From Cinnamomum chago (lineage: Eukaryota; Streptophyta; Magnoliopsida; Laurales; Lauraceae), in the NCBI GenBank assembly GCA_038049695.1, contig CP142456.1, forward strand, positions 72,811,922 through 72,875,921: a DNA stretch of 64,000 nucleotides, given 5' to 3'. The position numbers were made by a program, and so were the translations under genes. Positions 23,501 to 34,204 of this stretch are shown one piece after another. The first letter of the stretch is position 1, and every line of letters begins with the position of its first letter. The notes below the pieces were generated by a model, which was not told where the DNA came from, made no database searches, and saw only the letters and a list, made by a program, of their open reading frames with translations.

Positions 23501-24737
23501 TTAGAGTTAATCTCAAAAGAGTCTGCCTATATATATATATATGTATGTATGTATGTATCCACATCTATATCTTTTACATTTTAAGTGGAACCTGAACTTC
23601 ATCACATCTTCTGACAACAGGTTGGCTTAAAAAGGCAGAGCACCCCATGCCAAATACAAATCTGGTTTTCGATAGTGGATACCACCCAAAAACATGTGGA
23701 ATGTATGGCTACTTTTCTGACGTATAATCATATTGGGCAGTGATTTGGAGACACCCAACACCCTTAAGCAAGTAGGTAACATGCTATCACAAGAAAATCC
23801 ATGGAGACCTGCAACTGAAAATAGGTTGTATCAAAGCCAGCCCCAAGAGATAATATCTGTTTCTTCACATGAATTTTATCATCACCGCCTCCTTCGGGCT
23901 TGAGAAACTGAAGGAGAAACTTCCGAAGAGCGGCCCAACGAGCATAGTACCCTTCAGCATAGCAGGAAACAAGTATAAGAACAACCAGGGAAACAAAAGA
24001 AGGAAAAAAAAAAAACCACCAACTGAAATTCCTGGCAGAAATCAAGCCATACCTCGGTTTATTATTGGCGATCTTCTCACAGGCTTTCTCACAAACAGGT
24101 GGACGTAATCATCTTTCATGTATCCCTTGTTAACACAAGACCTATAGAATAAAAACAACAACAGCAACATTACCACCATCAGACCCATGAAATAACAATA
24201 CAATCCAAATCCATCACAATTTGCACATAAAAACAACCCACATGTTATAATTGCATAGAATGGAAGACACATGTTATAATTGCACATGAGCAGATGCGAA
24301 TGGGAAGAACCCTATAATTGGATGTTGGAGCCAAATTCACATGAAAATATGCAACCCCATCATAAAAAAATGATGGGTCCAAATTCATAGAAATCGATGC
24401 GAAAGATGTAAAATAAAAAACCACAATTGAATGGTGGGGATATGAAGAACTCCAGATCATACAGTTTGTAGAGGTGAATGAGTTAGATTCGGTTGAATAA
24501 ATCGATGAAGGATCCCATCAGATAGATGGATAAGAGAAATTTAAAACAACAACGACAGAAGGAACTCGATTGATATGATTGGAAGATCACTCTTTTAAGA
24601 AAAAAGGAATGGTTGATCGAGAGAGAGAGAGAGAGAGGGTTGAGTGGTGTAGCTTACAGTTTGCTAGCAGCAGCATCGTCGTTCGTTGCTTGAACGGCCG
24701 CTGTGCTGCTCTGAGACTGGGCCTGTTTTCTTGGCAT
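16951..24737 (-). CDS. LCMT1: Leucine carboxyl methyltransferase 1 (PP2A methyltransferase), complete, 13 exons
   Basis: Exons from the start: 24737-24658, 24141-24053, 23951-23809, 23264-23217, 22918-22837, 21248-21146, 20373-20253, 20117-20070, 18963-18880, 18603-18539, 17359-17308, 17216-17178 and 17043-16951 (stop TGA). They sum to 1047 nt, or 348 residues, a normal length. The enzyme uses S-adenosylmethionine to methylate the C-terminal leucine carboxylate of protein phosphatase 2A catalytic subunits in the cytosol and nucleus; in Arabidopsis the homologue SBI1 affects brassinosteroid signalling. Diagnostic motifs are [20 protein letters not shown] after the variable N-terminus, the SAM-binding LGAGFDT (residues 92-98), [20 protein letters not shown] (from 189), [30 protein letters not shown] and [11 protein letters not shown] (306-316). 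The start [10 protein letters not shown] is the first in-frame ATG after the GA-rich leader. Intron 11 (17307-17217) has a GC donor. No lesion is seen despite many intronic insertions. Confidence 0.96.
17068..17138. repeat. (GA)n microsatellite filling LCMT1 intron 12
   Basis: A GA run of about 71 bp occupies more than half of the 134-bp intron between LCMT1 exons 12 and 13. On the transcribed strand it is a long CU polypyrimidine stretch upstream of the acceptor TTGCAG. Confidence 0.95.
17551..17720. repeat. Local duplication with CA/TA microsatellites
   Basis: A segment with AAGCACTTGAGTTTTAGATG, then CACGCTCCAATGCTTAATCA and GGTCAGCTCAACA occurs twice, near 17490-17550 and 17630-17695. 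Each copy is followed by CA/TA simple repeats. It lies in LCMT1 intron 10 and looks like a recent microsatellite-associated duplication. Confidence 0.75.
19540..19900 (+). mobile_element. LINE 3'-end relic
   Basis: Several + frames show the weak signature [12 protein letters not shown] and later [12 protein letters not shown]. This recalls the region downstream of the reverse transcriptase in plant LINE-like elements (the usual pattern is DRIRNE...RWFGHVQRRP). The frame is broken, and the relic ends near a TCATCATCATC tail at about 19885-19900. It lies in LCMT1 intron 8. Confidence 0.6.
21652..21980 (+). mobile_element. LINE 3' end with conserved tail
   Basis: An open frame at 21652-21912 reads [18 protein letters not shown] and later [11 protein letters not shown], the conserved segment after the RT domain of plant LINE-type elements. 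The following 3' end, CTAACCCCAACATGGTTGGG then ACAAGGCTTTAATGATGATG, is the characteristic terminal sequence with a short trinucleotide tail. The 5' part is absent, consistent with 5' truncation on insertion. It lies in LCMT1 intron 5, antisense to the gene. Confidence 0.8.
22557..22802 (-). mobile_element. Solo LTR of Cassandra TRIM with 5S rRNA-derived domain
   Basis: This 246-bp unit has TG...CA ends and the 5-bp duplication ACTAT at 22552-22556 and 22803-22807. On the minus strand it begins TGTGACGCCCCGGAGTCCCA and ends GGGTGGGGCGTTACA. Its centre is almost plant 5S rRNA: AGTTAAGCGTGCTCGGGCGG, then AGTACTAGGATGGGTGACCT and CCTGGGAAGTCCT, covering the internal A-box and C-box control regions. 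Cassandra elements are defined by this 5S domain within the LTR and the Pol III promoter it carries. Only one LTR is present, so internal recombination removed the rest. It lies in LCMT1 intron 5, ending 35 bp from the exon 5 donor and in the same orientation as the gene. Confidence 0.93.
23411..23530. mobile_element. Second copy of the MITE seen at 8013-9277
   Basis: It shares GGGAGATGCTC at one end, GGGCCTTCACAT and GCATTGGATATGGATGTGAG in the middle, and a CACATAGTAT arm, all in the opposite orientation to the first copy. It has no inner insertion. It is flanked by TATATA-rich DNA and lies in LCMT1 intron 3. Confidence 0.65.
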
Positions 24738-25686
24738 CTCTGCAACTCACTTGCAGGAGAGAGAGAGAGAGAGTCTTTGAAGAAAATGAAAGTCTTTGTG
24801 TGTGTACTTCTATGAGAGAAGCAAACGGGTCGGATCGGAGGAACCACGGTGTTTCAGACACGGATCCTAGATGGATTTCAGAATAATTATAGAGTAAAGT
24901 GAAGTAAACGGATTTGTGAGGAACCACGGGTCGGTCTTATCATTCTAAGATTTTAATTTTATCTTTTCTGGATCAACTTGGCATGATAGATGAAGTAATC
25001 TTGTAATTCACGTGTACTTCATTTCACTTTAATTCTAAATGTTTTTATTTTATTAAATAAAAATAAATTCTATTCTAAATTTTAATTTCATAATAAACAT
25101 TCAAATAGAGTAAAAATAAGTACCTTATTTTAAATGTAACATGCTTCTCCTCTATTTCAATCCAGTGAAATCCACTTTATTTTGCTCTACTATTTAATTA
25201 TCTAGACCAGACATAAGTATTTTTACCAAATAAATGTTATATAATGGTTGAAATTGAAGAGCGCTACTTCTCCTCCATTTCACTTTTCACGTAAAATTTA
25301 CTTCATTTTATTCTACTTTTTATTTATCAATTTTCCTCTGACGTGACATGAAATCCACTTTATTTTACTCTATTACTCATTTATCCAAACCAGGCATGAG
25401 TATTTTTACCAAACAAACGTTAAGTTATGGTAGAAATTGAAGAGCAGCTCATTTTGGCCGCATCTCATCTCATACAAACGGGTGACTGGCTGACTTTGTT
25501 TTCGTGTCATGTCTCATGAGGCTAAATATTAACATATGGAACGAGAAAAGAGTGCCATGAAACAAAGCTGCTTTACTTTTTCCCGCTTGGTTTCGATCTA
25601 ACTCCATTTGCCACACTTCACTCTCTTCTTTTCTTTTCCCATCTCTCTCTCTCTCTCTCTCAGATACAAAGTATCGATTTCCGATC
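24738..25686. promoter_or_regulatory. Divergent intergenic region, LCMT1 and SNF7-like
   Basis: The two start codons, on opposite strands, are 950 bp apart, so this segment holds both promoters. Both leaders carry GA/CT runs (24756-24772 and 25642-25662). An imperfect direct repeat with period 183 bp (GAAATCCACTTTATTTTRCT ... ATTGAAGAGC) lies at about 25166-25262 and 25349-25445. I could not assign TATA boxes with confidence. Confidence 0.6.
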
Positions 25687-28600
25687 ATGTTTTCCAGGTT
25701 CTTCCGTAAATGCTCTGAAGATTCCAAGCCAACCTCTTCCGCTGTCTTAAATCAGGTACTTTCCCCCACTTTTTTCTTTCTTCAATCACGTCCTCAAACA
25801 CATGCTGCTTTAAGTTTTTCAACCTCATCTCAGATTTCCTTCCCACATTTTCCTCTGTTCGCATTTTGTTTCCTCGATCGTTAAAAGGTAAATTTAGGGT
25901 TTCGGAATCTGTTCCAAAGCTCTTTTAGAAATTCTCAGGTAAGTAGTTTACTCAGCGGGGCTTGTTTCAAACCAATGATCCTTGTTTTGGAATTTTTGTT
26001 TGTTTGTTTGTTTGGTATGGATTTGGTTTAGGAACGTGGCAGAGGCAAATGTTTTGCAGAAATCTGTTTCTCTTGATAATGAGGAACTGGAGTTTGGTGG
26101 GCTGTAGGTTTTAATTCTCTTGATGCTTGTAGTGCAGTTGAGATTTTTTTGCTGTAAAACCCTAGAATTAGTTAATGGTAGAGGAAAAAAAAAAAAGGCT
26201 TTGCGAAAGCATAGGCGATGGGATTGTTGTCGTTCGGAGTAAATTGAATAGCTTGGGTTTTAGAAAATCAGAATAATTTGCAGATGAAATGCTGAAATTA
26301 TTGTATTTTTCACATCGAGTTTAGGGTATAATTTGTAGTCGCAAGGAAACGAGTTAGTGGCTGCTGAATCTGTGATAGGTATATAAATGAATTCTGAGCA
26401 TCCTTAAAACTCTATTTAGGTGGAGCCATTCATGCAACATGGAAGATGTATGTGAGATCCAAGCCATTGTTCCTTATCCTTGTCTATCTCTACTCGCCCT
26501 CTCCTGCCGACTATGCTTATTCCTCATTCTCTTTTTAGCCATTTGGTTCTCTTTTCCTTCTTAAACCTTTGTTCGAGATGTTTACTTTATGATTGACACC
26601 CATGCTCCTTCTCTCATATGAACACATTGGAGAGAGATTGCTTTGTTCACAGCCACACGATATACACAGCGAGGGTATCTATCATTAAGAATGTTTCTCA
26701 AAGGAATGAGTTCCTTTTCTAGGATGTTTGTATGAGTTGGTGGTACATTATTTCAAGCCAGGATAAAGGAAGAGAGTTGTGTGGCAATTTGCTATAAATT
26801 CATAAGATAAGCTCTATTTCAAGAACAAATACTAATGTGAGCGCAAGAATGGGTTGTCTAAGACTAAGAAGTGATGATTGAGAAGTATAATTCATAAATT
26901 TGAACCCATATAAATTGTATAGACTTACAATGATGGTACTGGTGCTGAGCTCCTTCTCTCTATTCATTCGTTTATTTATCTTTTTTGAATATTCCTTCTC
27001 TATTCCTTCGTATTGCTAAAAATTAGTAAGATTGCATTTTATGATTTGATTTGAGTTGTGAGGATGTAATTGCATTGGTTTGGAAGTATTTGTGCTCAAT
27101 TTCATATTTCTTCATGTCTTGAAATGTTTGCCGATTTGGTCACCTGACCCCACAGGTCTTTGTGATGTAGACTTTAGAAATGTTGGAGGAGAAGGAAAAT
27201 GTGTTGCAAAAGAAGATTTCCATAGAGGTAGGGAGGGCAAAAGAATTTACGAGGGCAAACAACAGACAAGGTATTTATTTCTTTGTGCTTGGAATCTTAG
27301 TATGGAAGCATGGACATTGGCTCGGGTAATATGTGTTTCACTAATTTATTCATAAGATTCCTATATAGGCTCAGAGGTCTTCCTAGGAGGTCTAGGAATT
27401 GCATTGCCATGGACTTTGTTCTATAAAGTTTGAGATTTGATCTTTTGCATGATACTGTGAAACATGATTCCGTCAGCCATATCCTTTTTTTTATTATTAA
27501 ATACTGAAAAATGGTTTTATGCCACTCTTAAGTGCCATATATGGCACATGCATTCCATGATTTTAGCTCTTCATGCATTAATTTACGATTTGGATATTTT
27601 TGTGTTCCTTAAAGTGCAGGTAATGGTGTGTTTAGGGATTGTCACGTCCCCCGAACCCGATTAGAGAATAAACCGGATCCGGGGAGTGAAATTTAGAGCT
27701 AATTAAAATTTTTGCCTTTTAGGCCCAATGATCGTAAGTCCGCTGTGAGGATATAATATTTCAAGCCTCAAATAAAATAAGGATTTGCGGAACTCATACA
27801 ATTCTAGGCATAGTTGGATATCAGCAATGAATAATGAATCTCAATATAAATTAAAGTTAAACAAATAATAAAATAAACTTAAACAAGGAAATTGATTTAT
27901 TCAATGGCCATCCCACTAATCAAGGCCATTTAAAACAATAGTGAGTCAATAATGTGAAAGTTCAACGAGAGATAATAAACAAAGAAATAAAATCTAGGAA
28001 AGTCCCGATGAATCACTCTCGTGCCAGGAATGATGACGCTACTCTACGTCATTTGCACGCCATCTCGTTCCTCCTCAACCGGTTGGAGATCCTCTGGGAT
28101 CTCCTCACCTGCTTGCTCCTCGTAGTAGTAGTCACCTGAGGAGTCTGCACACCAAGGAATAGAGTCAACGACATGTTGAGCAATAGATAAGCAATATATA
28201 TATAATCATGACATGCATCAAGTATAAGAGTAATGACAGGCATAGTAATCAAGAGAGTATAAGGAATTGAATCTAGGCATAAAGCATGAGTAAATAACCA
28301 TCAGGATCATAAATAGAAATCCTAGCAATACTAACAATCACCACTACCAATATAATGCAATGCACAAGAGGGAGACTCCGCGGATGTCCTAGCCACCTCA
28401 CGGGGTACCAGTAACAATCCTATCCGGACTACTGATACCAAAGTCCGGCTCCAGGGGGATCCTAGCTCCCGGTCCTGGGAATAGTAGCACGGTCCTAGCC
28501 CGCTCCCAACTATTCAACGCCATGGACGCCGTCCAAAGCCGACTGCCCACCCCGATGTCCGAGTAACCGGCCCATCAATAAACCCCCAAACTGCAGCTGG

Positions 28601-29416
28601 CCAAGATATGCAAATAATAATAATAATAATGTGGTGTTGACACGAGAATATACCAAGACAAGCAAGTCTGGCTAGCTCAATATACAAGACACGTTCATAG
28701 GGATTATCTCATTCAAGTCAATACAAGACAAATCCAATCACATGATAATCCCTTCAGCCTAGCCAGTCATGTTCATCAATTACATAACACAGGGTCCTAA
28801 TGTACACTCTAAGTCAGGTCCAAGTCCTAATTCTATAAGGGATTATGTTTCATAATTAATTAGGTGTTTTATGCCAAAAGAGTGTACAAGGATACAAAAT
28901 CAACGGATACGATTAACAAATCAAGGAGAGATTACAACCCAATCCTAGGCAAGCGTTGTCATCCATGTACCATATGTGTTTTAACGGAGTGCGTGGGGAA
29001 TTCGAATAATCAATGCTTATAAAGAATTTCCTTGGTGTACAATCATGTTGAGCATCAATTGATTCAATTCCATAAGCATTCGGTTAACCATACACAATAC
29101 ACGAATACCTAGACAACCCATCGAAGCACACCAAGCCACGTGCTACGATTTCCAAAACCCTATTAATGGTCACGTGAGAGTGGTTTCATGGTTTCCAATG
29201 TCTAAGGCCCAAACCTAGGCTAACAATCTCGTTACTAACAAGAAAGTGGTCTAATAATTAATCTCCTTAACTACTTCCCTACCTGAGCCCCAATCATCAC
29301 GAGACATGTATCATTGGATTCTACGCTCAAAGAGCTTTCCAACGGTATATGGCTCGCGAAATTCCGACGTATGGTTCAGAAGTTATGGCCCATAGAAGTT
29401 TGCCCCTTTATATATA

Positions 29417-29588
29417 TTTCAAGTGCATCCATCCCTCACCATAGGGTGAGGGACACTTCCATAATTGGGCATTTTCAAGTACAAAAGTTACTTTTCAAGG
29501 ACATAGGGTGAGGTACACATCCTTGTCTTCATGTGCAAAAATGGGAAGTGTCGCTCACCCTATGGTGAGGGATAGATGCACTTGAAAC
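29417..29588. mobile_element. MITE inside the solo LTR
   Basis: The arms TTTCAAGTGCATCCATCCCT + CACCATAGGGTGAGGG and their inverse (CCCTATGGTGAGGG...TGCACTTGAAA) enclose about 85 bp. TATATA-rich DNA is on both sides. It was inserted into the large LTR and so is younger than that LTR family member. Confidence 0.75.
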
Positions 29589-29820
29589 TTTCCCATATAT
29601 AAATATATATATAAAGTGCGTCGGACCATCCATCTGTCCGATTCATCGGATGGATAAACAACATACTCATATGCATGTCAGTAGTCAGCCCAGCCAACGT
29701 TCTTTTGTTTTATTTTATTTATTCTTTTTTTTTATTCATATGCACTTATGTCATGGGCAGAAGTTCCATCAGTGAACGTCTTTTTCAAAGCTGTCACAAC
29801 TTACCAAAAGAATTTGCCCT

Positions 29821-29924
29821 CCGATCGATCGGACAAGATGTCCGATCGATCGGTCTGAGATTTGTCACAGTTAACTGGGAGCAATTTCAGTCCGATCGAT
29901 CGGACTGAAGGCCCGATCGATCGG
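29821..29924. repeat. Four copies of a 12-bp palindrome
   Basis: CCGATCGATCGG occurs exactly four times, at 29821-29832, 29842-29853, 29892-29903 and 29913-29924. They are arranged as two close pairs, each pair with start-to-start spacing of 21 bp, and lie in the large LTR. Confidence 0.95.
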
Positions 29925-31036
29925 CACTGTACCTGAGCCCGAAAATGGATTTTTTATTCCTTTTTCCTGCATAAAACGAGCCTCCATGCTCCCCAATCAT
30001 TTCAATCATTCTTTCCACCCATTCTATCAAATTAAAAACCTCCAAAGCTACCATTTTAACAATTAATCCAATCCAAACCACAAATCTACCTAACATGTCA
30101 ATCCCAATGCAATACCAACAATAAGCTTGGAATTTGGGTAATCTAACAAGGATATCATTGCAATCAAAAGAAACAATACACACATGATTAAATATAAAAT
30201 TGCATATCTACTTGCCTCAACCAAGAAGATGATTAAAAATTGAAAAAGCTTGAGGAGGAGCTCTCTACCACGAAAACCACAATCTACCCCGCTCAAAAGT
30301 AATCTATAACACCGAGAAGAAGAAAGAAAGGAAAAAGATCATGATCCAACCTATTCTAAACAAAATAGAAAACGAATGGAAAAGTTGATGATGGGAAAAG
30401 GCTTACCCACTAGTATCAATGAAGAGAGGAGATCGAAAGGAAGAAGATGTGCGGTCCGGATCGCGAAGGTAATCTCTCCCGGAGGGAGATCTGGGCTTGA
30501 GAAGATGAAGAGGGAGAATGAGGGCTGCTGTAACTCTCGTTGCAGAAGTGATAATGAGATTAGGGCTAATCCCTGTTTAAGAAGAAGAGAGGGAGGAAAA
30601 GACCGAATTGCCCTTTAAGTGGGTCCAGTGAAAGAATGGACCATTTGAAGGGTTTCTGATCGTCGGATCGCGACGAGCCAGAAGACAAAAATGATCAGTG
30701 CGACAAGACCTTTCCAACGAACCCAAAATCACGGTGATAGGAATTTTTCGGGAAAAACACTCAATTTTCCCTAATTTGCAAACTACCCCTGTTAGGATCA
30801 AACGAACTCGAAATCAAACGAAACTTCGCAGACACTATTCTAACACTAAAAGAAACTCACTCAAGGTCTAAGCCCACTTAAATATCTAACAAAACAATGA
30901 TTATCAAAATTATCAAAATAAATGGTCAACGGGCCGGTTATTGGGCCCAACTGACCCAGTAAGGTCGCAGACCTTACAGGGATAGATGCTTGTTTACATT
31001 ATTTTAGGAACCATTTGCCCTCCTTTTGCTGCTTTG

Positions 31037-31497
31037 TAGGGCTTGTTTGCCTATTGTCTGTTGAATTCCTAGGAATTCATAGTAATGTTGGTTGACTTGG
31101 TTCTAATGAACGAATATTAAAAAGGGGAGGGGCGAAGGATATTATTGGATGTACATTGGAGATATAGATGAGACCCTCACTTTCCTATGATTTGATTTAC
31201 AAGGGTAATGGCTGGGTAGAGAGATTTTCTCCTATGGGTTTCCCACATGGTTTCGGTGGGTGCCTTCGGTTCATGAGGTCGGCTTTTGTGGACAGTGGGG
31301 ATTGAAAGTCCCACACCGCCACTTGTGTGGACTTCCATAGGAGAAAATATTGGTGGCTGGCTAATCATTTCTATCAAAGGGGAGACTATTTGATGGCCAT
31401 TTGTGGATGTTCACCTTTACTTATTCATTTTTGCTCCATTGGCATGAAAGATTGGTTAGACTTCCTAGGATTTTAATACTGGGCAAATAAACAAGCT
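31037..31497. mobile_element. Tourist-like MITE, diverged
   Basis: The left end GGCTTGTTTGCC and right end GGGCAAATAAACAAGC are inverted. The interior (GATATAGATGAGACCCTCAC, TTTCCTATGATTTGATTTAC) matches the MITE at 33165-33465. A further inverted pair TTTTCTCCTATGG / CCATAGGAGAAAA (about 31224-31350) encloses extra sequence, which looks like a smaller nested insertion. No clear TSD was read. Confidence 0.6.
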
Positions 31498-32571
31498 TCT
31501 ACTGTCAAATCAGGAGCAATATAAACATGACCTTGTTAAATTACATATACAATAGTTTGAGGGAACAAAACAAAGGCTGATAAGTTACTCTGCTCTAGTC
31601 TCGGTAACAATCCAAATGCAATACAATCTGATAGAGACAAAAAAAAAAAAAAAAAGGGGAGATTGCAGTCTTGAACAGGCAATTGGAGGGGTGCAATTCA
31701 TCAAATTAAAATTTTCTTGTTGACGACTTGGTGCATAAATAGGAGTAGAGAAATTATTTCATACCAATGTTGTTGATGGCTCTAGTGCGAAATTTCCAGC
31801 TTACAATTTGATGGAGGCATTGAAAAGGATTCTTCTGGCAACTTGGTGTTTGCTAAACAGCCCAACAATCTTCATACTATTTCTTATTTCCGTTGTCCTA
31901 TCCTGTTGGGCTCTTAAGTGGCATTGAGGTTGTTCGACTTTCTGAGATTTATCAATATATATTTTTAATTTCGCTTACTTGTTTGTCCTTAGCTTGATAA
32001 TGCGATGCGCCTCAGTGACTTCTATATTGATTGCACCCGCAACCAATAATGAAGCCATATGGCCTGTCACTCATGGGTTGGCACCTTAGTTTCACACACA
32101 TGCCAGCCTAGGGATTGATCCCTTGGTCTTCAAGTTAAAAGTATCACTCCTAACCAGCCAATATAGCAAAAAAAATAAAATAAAATAATAATAATAAAAT
32201 AAATTTTTTTGGCATGCCTAAAAAACTTGTCTTGAATTCAATATGCAAATATTTACTTTGCTTTGGTTCCCGTGTTACTTAGCTGCACTACAGTGTTTAA
32301 AGAGAAAAAAGTTCTATGAAGTCAAGATGGAGCAGCTAGGGAGCTTTCAATTACGTATTCATGATCAGGTAACTTAAGCTTAATAATATCACAACTTTAT
32401 CCATACTAGCTATAAAAAAACTCGCGTTACCATTTCCATCTCTGTACTGATCGTACTCAAATGCTGGAAGGAGGAAAAGCTACTGGAGAAACTGCCAGTT
32501 CATTGTGGGCAGTCGCAACGGATAAACCGAAACATCAAAAGCAACCATGCCAAAAGCAATGTGAGTGACTT

Positions 32572-33164
32572 GTAGGTCTCACCTTGCAAGTGTACATCTA
32601 AGTTAAAGGCTTATATACAAATATAGAAAGACAAATCTTCGATAATTTGCAATCTCATATATACTAACCTATAGCATTTTATTTGGAAGCTCTGACGCTT
32701 TTGTCCCATGCTCTGTTTAAGTGGTGCTCCAGCGTTGTATCCAGTATCAATATGTGCTTTTTTTTTTTTTTTTTTTTTTTTTTTACTGGTTATGATTTCT
32801 GCTGAAAGAAAGAAAAATATAGTATCTTTGGAGATTGAGCAGATACTCAAACACAGGATACAAGTTGCAATTCTGTTGGTATATAAGAGAACGAAGCCAA
32901 ACAGTAGTCCAGTCAAATAACAAGCCTTGCCAAAGCAAAGCCCATGGATGCCTTTCACACCCAGCCTGCCTCAAGATAACTCTCACAAACTCAGCAGGGC
33001 CCAAGCAGTTCCAGATGCAGCAGAAGATCTCAGGGACTTTGTCAATATTTTTGGGGTCCCTGTACAGCCCCAAATGTCTTCTTGGAAATTTGACATGAGT
33101 TTTTCAGTGATTTTAAAATTTGTTTCTTTTGCAAGTTGAATGCAGTAAGGAGTTGCAATACTAA
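32572..33164 (+). other. Flank after SNF7-like exons
   Basis: A T-run of about 24 bp at 32761-32784 is notable. A 70-residue open frame at 32927-33139 (containing AEDLRDFVNIFGVPVQPQ) has no family match that I recognise. No conserved SNF7 C-terminal exon is present. Confidence 0.4.
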
Positions 33165-33465
33165 GGGCATGATTGTTGCTTGCAATTGAATAAAATGGGT
33201 TCCAACAAAGGATTATTAAATAGGTGAGGGGTCGAGGATATAAGGTGGAGATGTAGATGGGCCCTCACTTTCCTAGGATTTGAATTACTTGGGTGATGGT
33301 TGGGTATTAATTTTCCATCTCCCCTTAATTCATTTCCCATTAAAGGGCAGATTATTTTTATAGCCATTTATAGATCTTCATCTTTATTTCTTCCATTTTA
33401 AGTACTTTTAGAAATATGTTTCTCAGAATTCCTAGAAATTCCTTTCCATGGAAACAAACGGGCCC
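33165..33465. mobile_element. Tourist-like (PIF/Harbinger) MITE
   Basis: It starts GGGCATGATTG and ends CAAACGGGCCC, flanked by the trinucleotide TAA at 33162-33164 and 33466-33468, the TSD length expected for PIF/Harbinger. The interior is related to 31037-31497, so the two are members of one family within about 2 kb. Confidence 0.8.
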
Positions 33466-33696
33466 TAAAAGAATAGGGTTAGTATTGTTGAAAATCGAAA
33501 TAGGAGTCAACATGTCATCTCTATAAAATATAGGCCACTTGCCAGGTAGGGATCTCTCTCTTTTTATTCTTATTTTTATTTTTTTGATAAATTTGAGTTG
33601 TTTGTGTGTTCTTTTTTTATGCGGGGGCTTCTGTGTCCCTGCAGATGCAGTCTACTGTATTGAACCTAGTTTCTCGATTTGCTGAGTAGCGAGTAC

Positions 33697-33814
33697 TCTA
33701 AGAAACCATATACCAACCCAAAAGCTTAAGCTGATAGGTGGAAGGCCCATACAGGTATATTAAGATATGTCAAGCCTATTACTTAGGCGATGTGGGATGT
33801 GGGACTTCCCAACA
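33697..33814 (-). repeat. LTR-A, 3' copy
   Basis: This matches 39043-39160 with few differences. One of them changes the terminal dinucleotide on the plus-strand left end from TG to TC. Confidence 0.9.
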
Positions 33815-33907
33815 CTCCCCCTCACGTGCAGGCCCAACAGATTTCATGGACGGGCCTATCAAGTGGGCTACACAAGAACACCGGAATCGAAACCAGCTCT
33901 GATACCA
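33815..33907 (-). mobile_element. TRIM internal domain (PBS to PPT)
   Basis: On the minus strand it starts TGGTATCAGAGCTGG (initiator Met tRNA PBS) and ends CACGTGAGGGGGAG (polypurine tract), with no coding capacity. This 93-bp interior plus LTR-A is a TRIM genome that would depend on proteins supplied by other elements. Confidence 0.85.
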
Positions 33908-34204
33908 TGTAATAATATGTAAAGAAGGGAGAGGAAGAAGAAGAATAACAGTGGGAGAAGGTCGTGCATCCATCGAGCATCGACGGTTCTATTTATATTG
34001 ATGTTATGCCTTAATCAAGGCTCTAATTAAGTAAATAGTACAAATTAGATACAAATTAGAATCACAAAAGAATGGAAAGAATAAATTAAATCCTATACAT
34101 AGCAAGAGATAAATCAGGGACTAAATCCTATCCTATGAGAATATATCCCACGTGTGGGCTTTGAACATGGGCCTTTGTTTGGGCTGGGCCTATTATCTTC
34201 TACA
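33908..34204 (-). repeat. LTR-B, single LTR of the enclosed Copia element
   Basis: It has TG...CA ends, and the polypurine tract TTTGAGGGGGAG lies directly upstream on the minus strand. It resembles the LTR of the Copia element at 1755-7262 in the ATGCCTTAATCAAGGCTC segment, so the two Copia families are related. No second LTR-B copy exists at the other end. Confidence 0.85.

Larger units (their letters stand above)
27640..30978. mobile_element. Large solo LTR, 3.3 kb
   Basis: It begins TGTCACGTCCCCCGAACCC and ends CGCAGACCTTACA, with the perfect 5-bp duplication GGGAT at 27635-27639 and 30979-30983. There is no internal direct repeat of the ends and no gag or pol coding, so this is best read as a solo LTR of a large-LTR (probably Gypsy) element; the TGTCACG start is common in plant Gypsy LTRs. 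A non-autonomous element without LTRs is less likely. It lies in the SNF7-like intron 27271-32282 and contains a MITE (29417-29588) and a palindrome cluster (29821-29924). Confidence 0.75.
25687..32571 (+). pseudogene. SNF7/VPS32 (ESCRT-III, CHMP4-like) locus, probably decayed
   Basis: Readable exons: 25687-25755 (MFSRFFRKCSEDSKP...), a tentative and diverged 26060-26096 (phase-compatible, KSVSLDNEELEF), 27178-27270 (MLEEKENVLQKKIS then EVGRAKEFTRANNRQ) and 32283-32368 (ALQCLKRKKFYEVKMEQLGS then FQLRIHDQ). These match the N-terminal helical core of SNF7, which polymerises on endosomal membranes for cargo sorting and scission. The next expected exon is recognisable at about 32461-32571 (MLEGGKATGET) but lacks a clear AG acceptor and departs from the family frame after GET. 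The C-terminal acidic and MIM-like exons, including the usual DEINEQTE region, were not found before 44 kb. I therefore call it a probable pseudogene. A young partial gene with exons lost to the insertions at 27640-30978 or 33697-39160 is the alternative. Confidence 0.65.

Noticed and set aside
32927-33139. Possible SNF7 C-terminal exon (AEDLRDFVNIFGVPVQPQ frame)
   Set aside because: No similarity to the SNF7 tail or to another family that I can name; lacks convincing splice sites.
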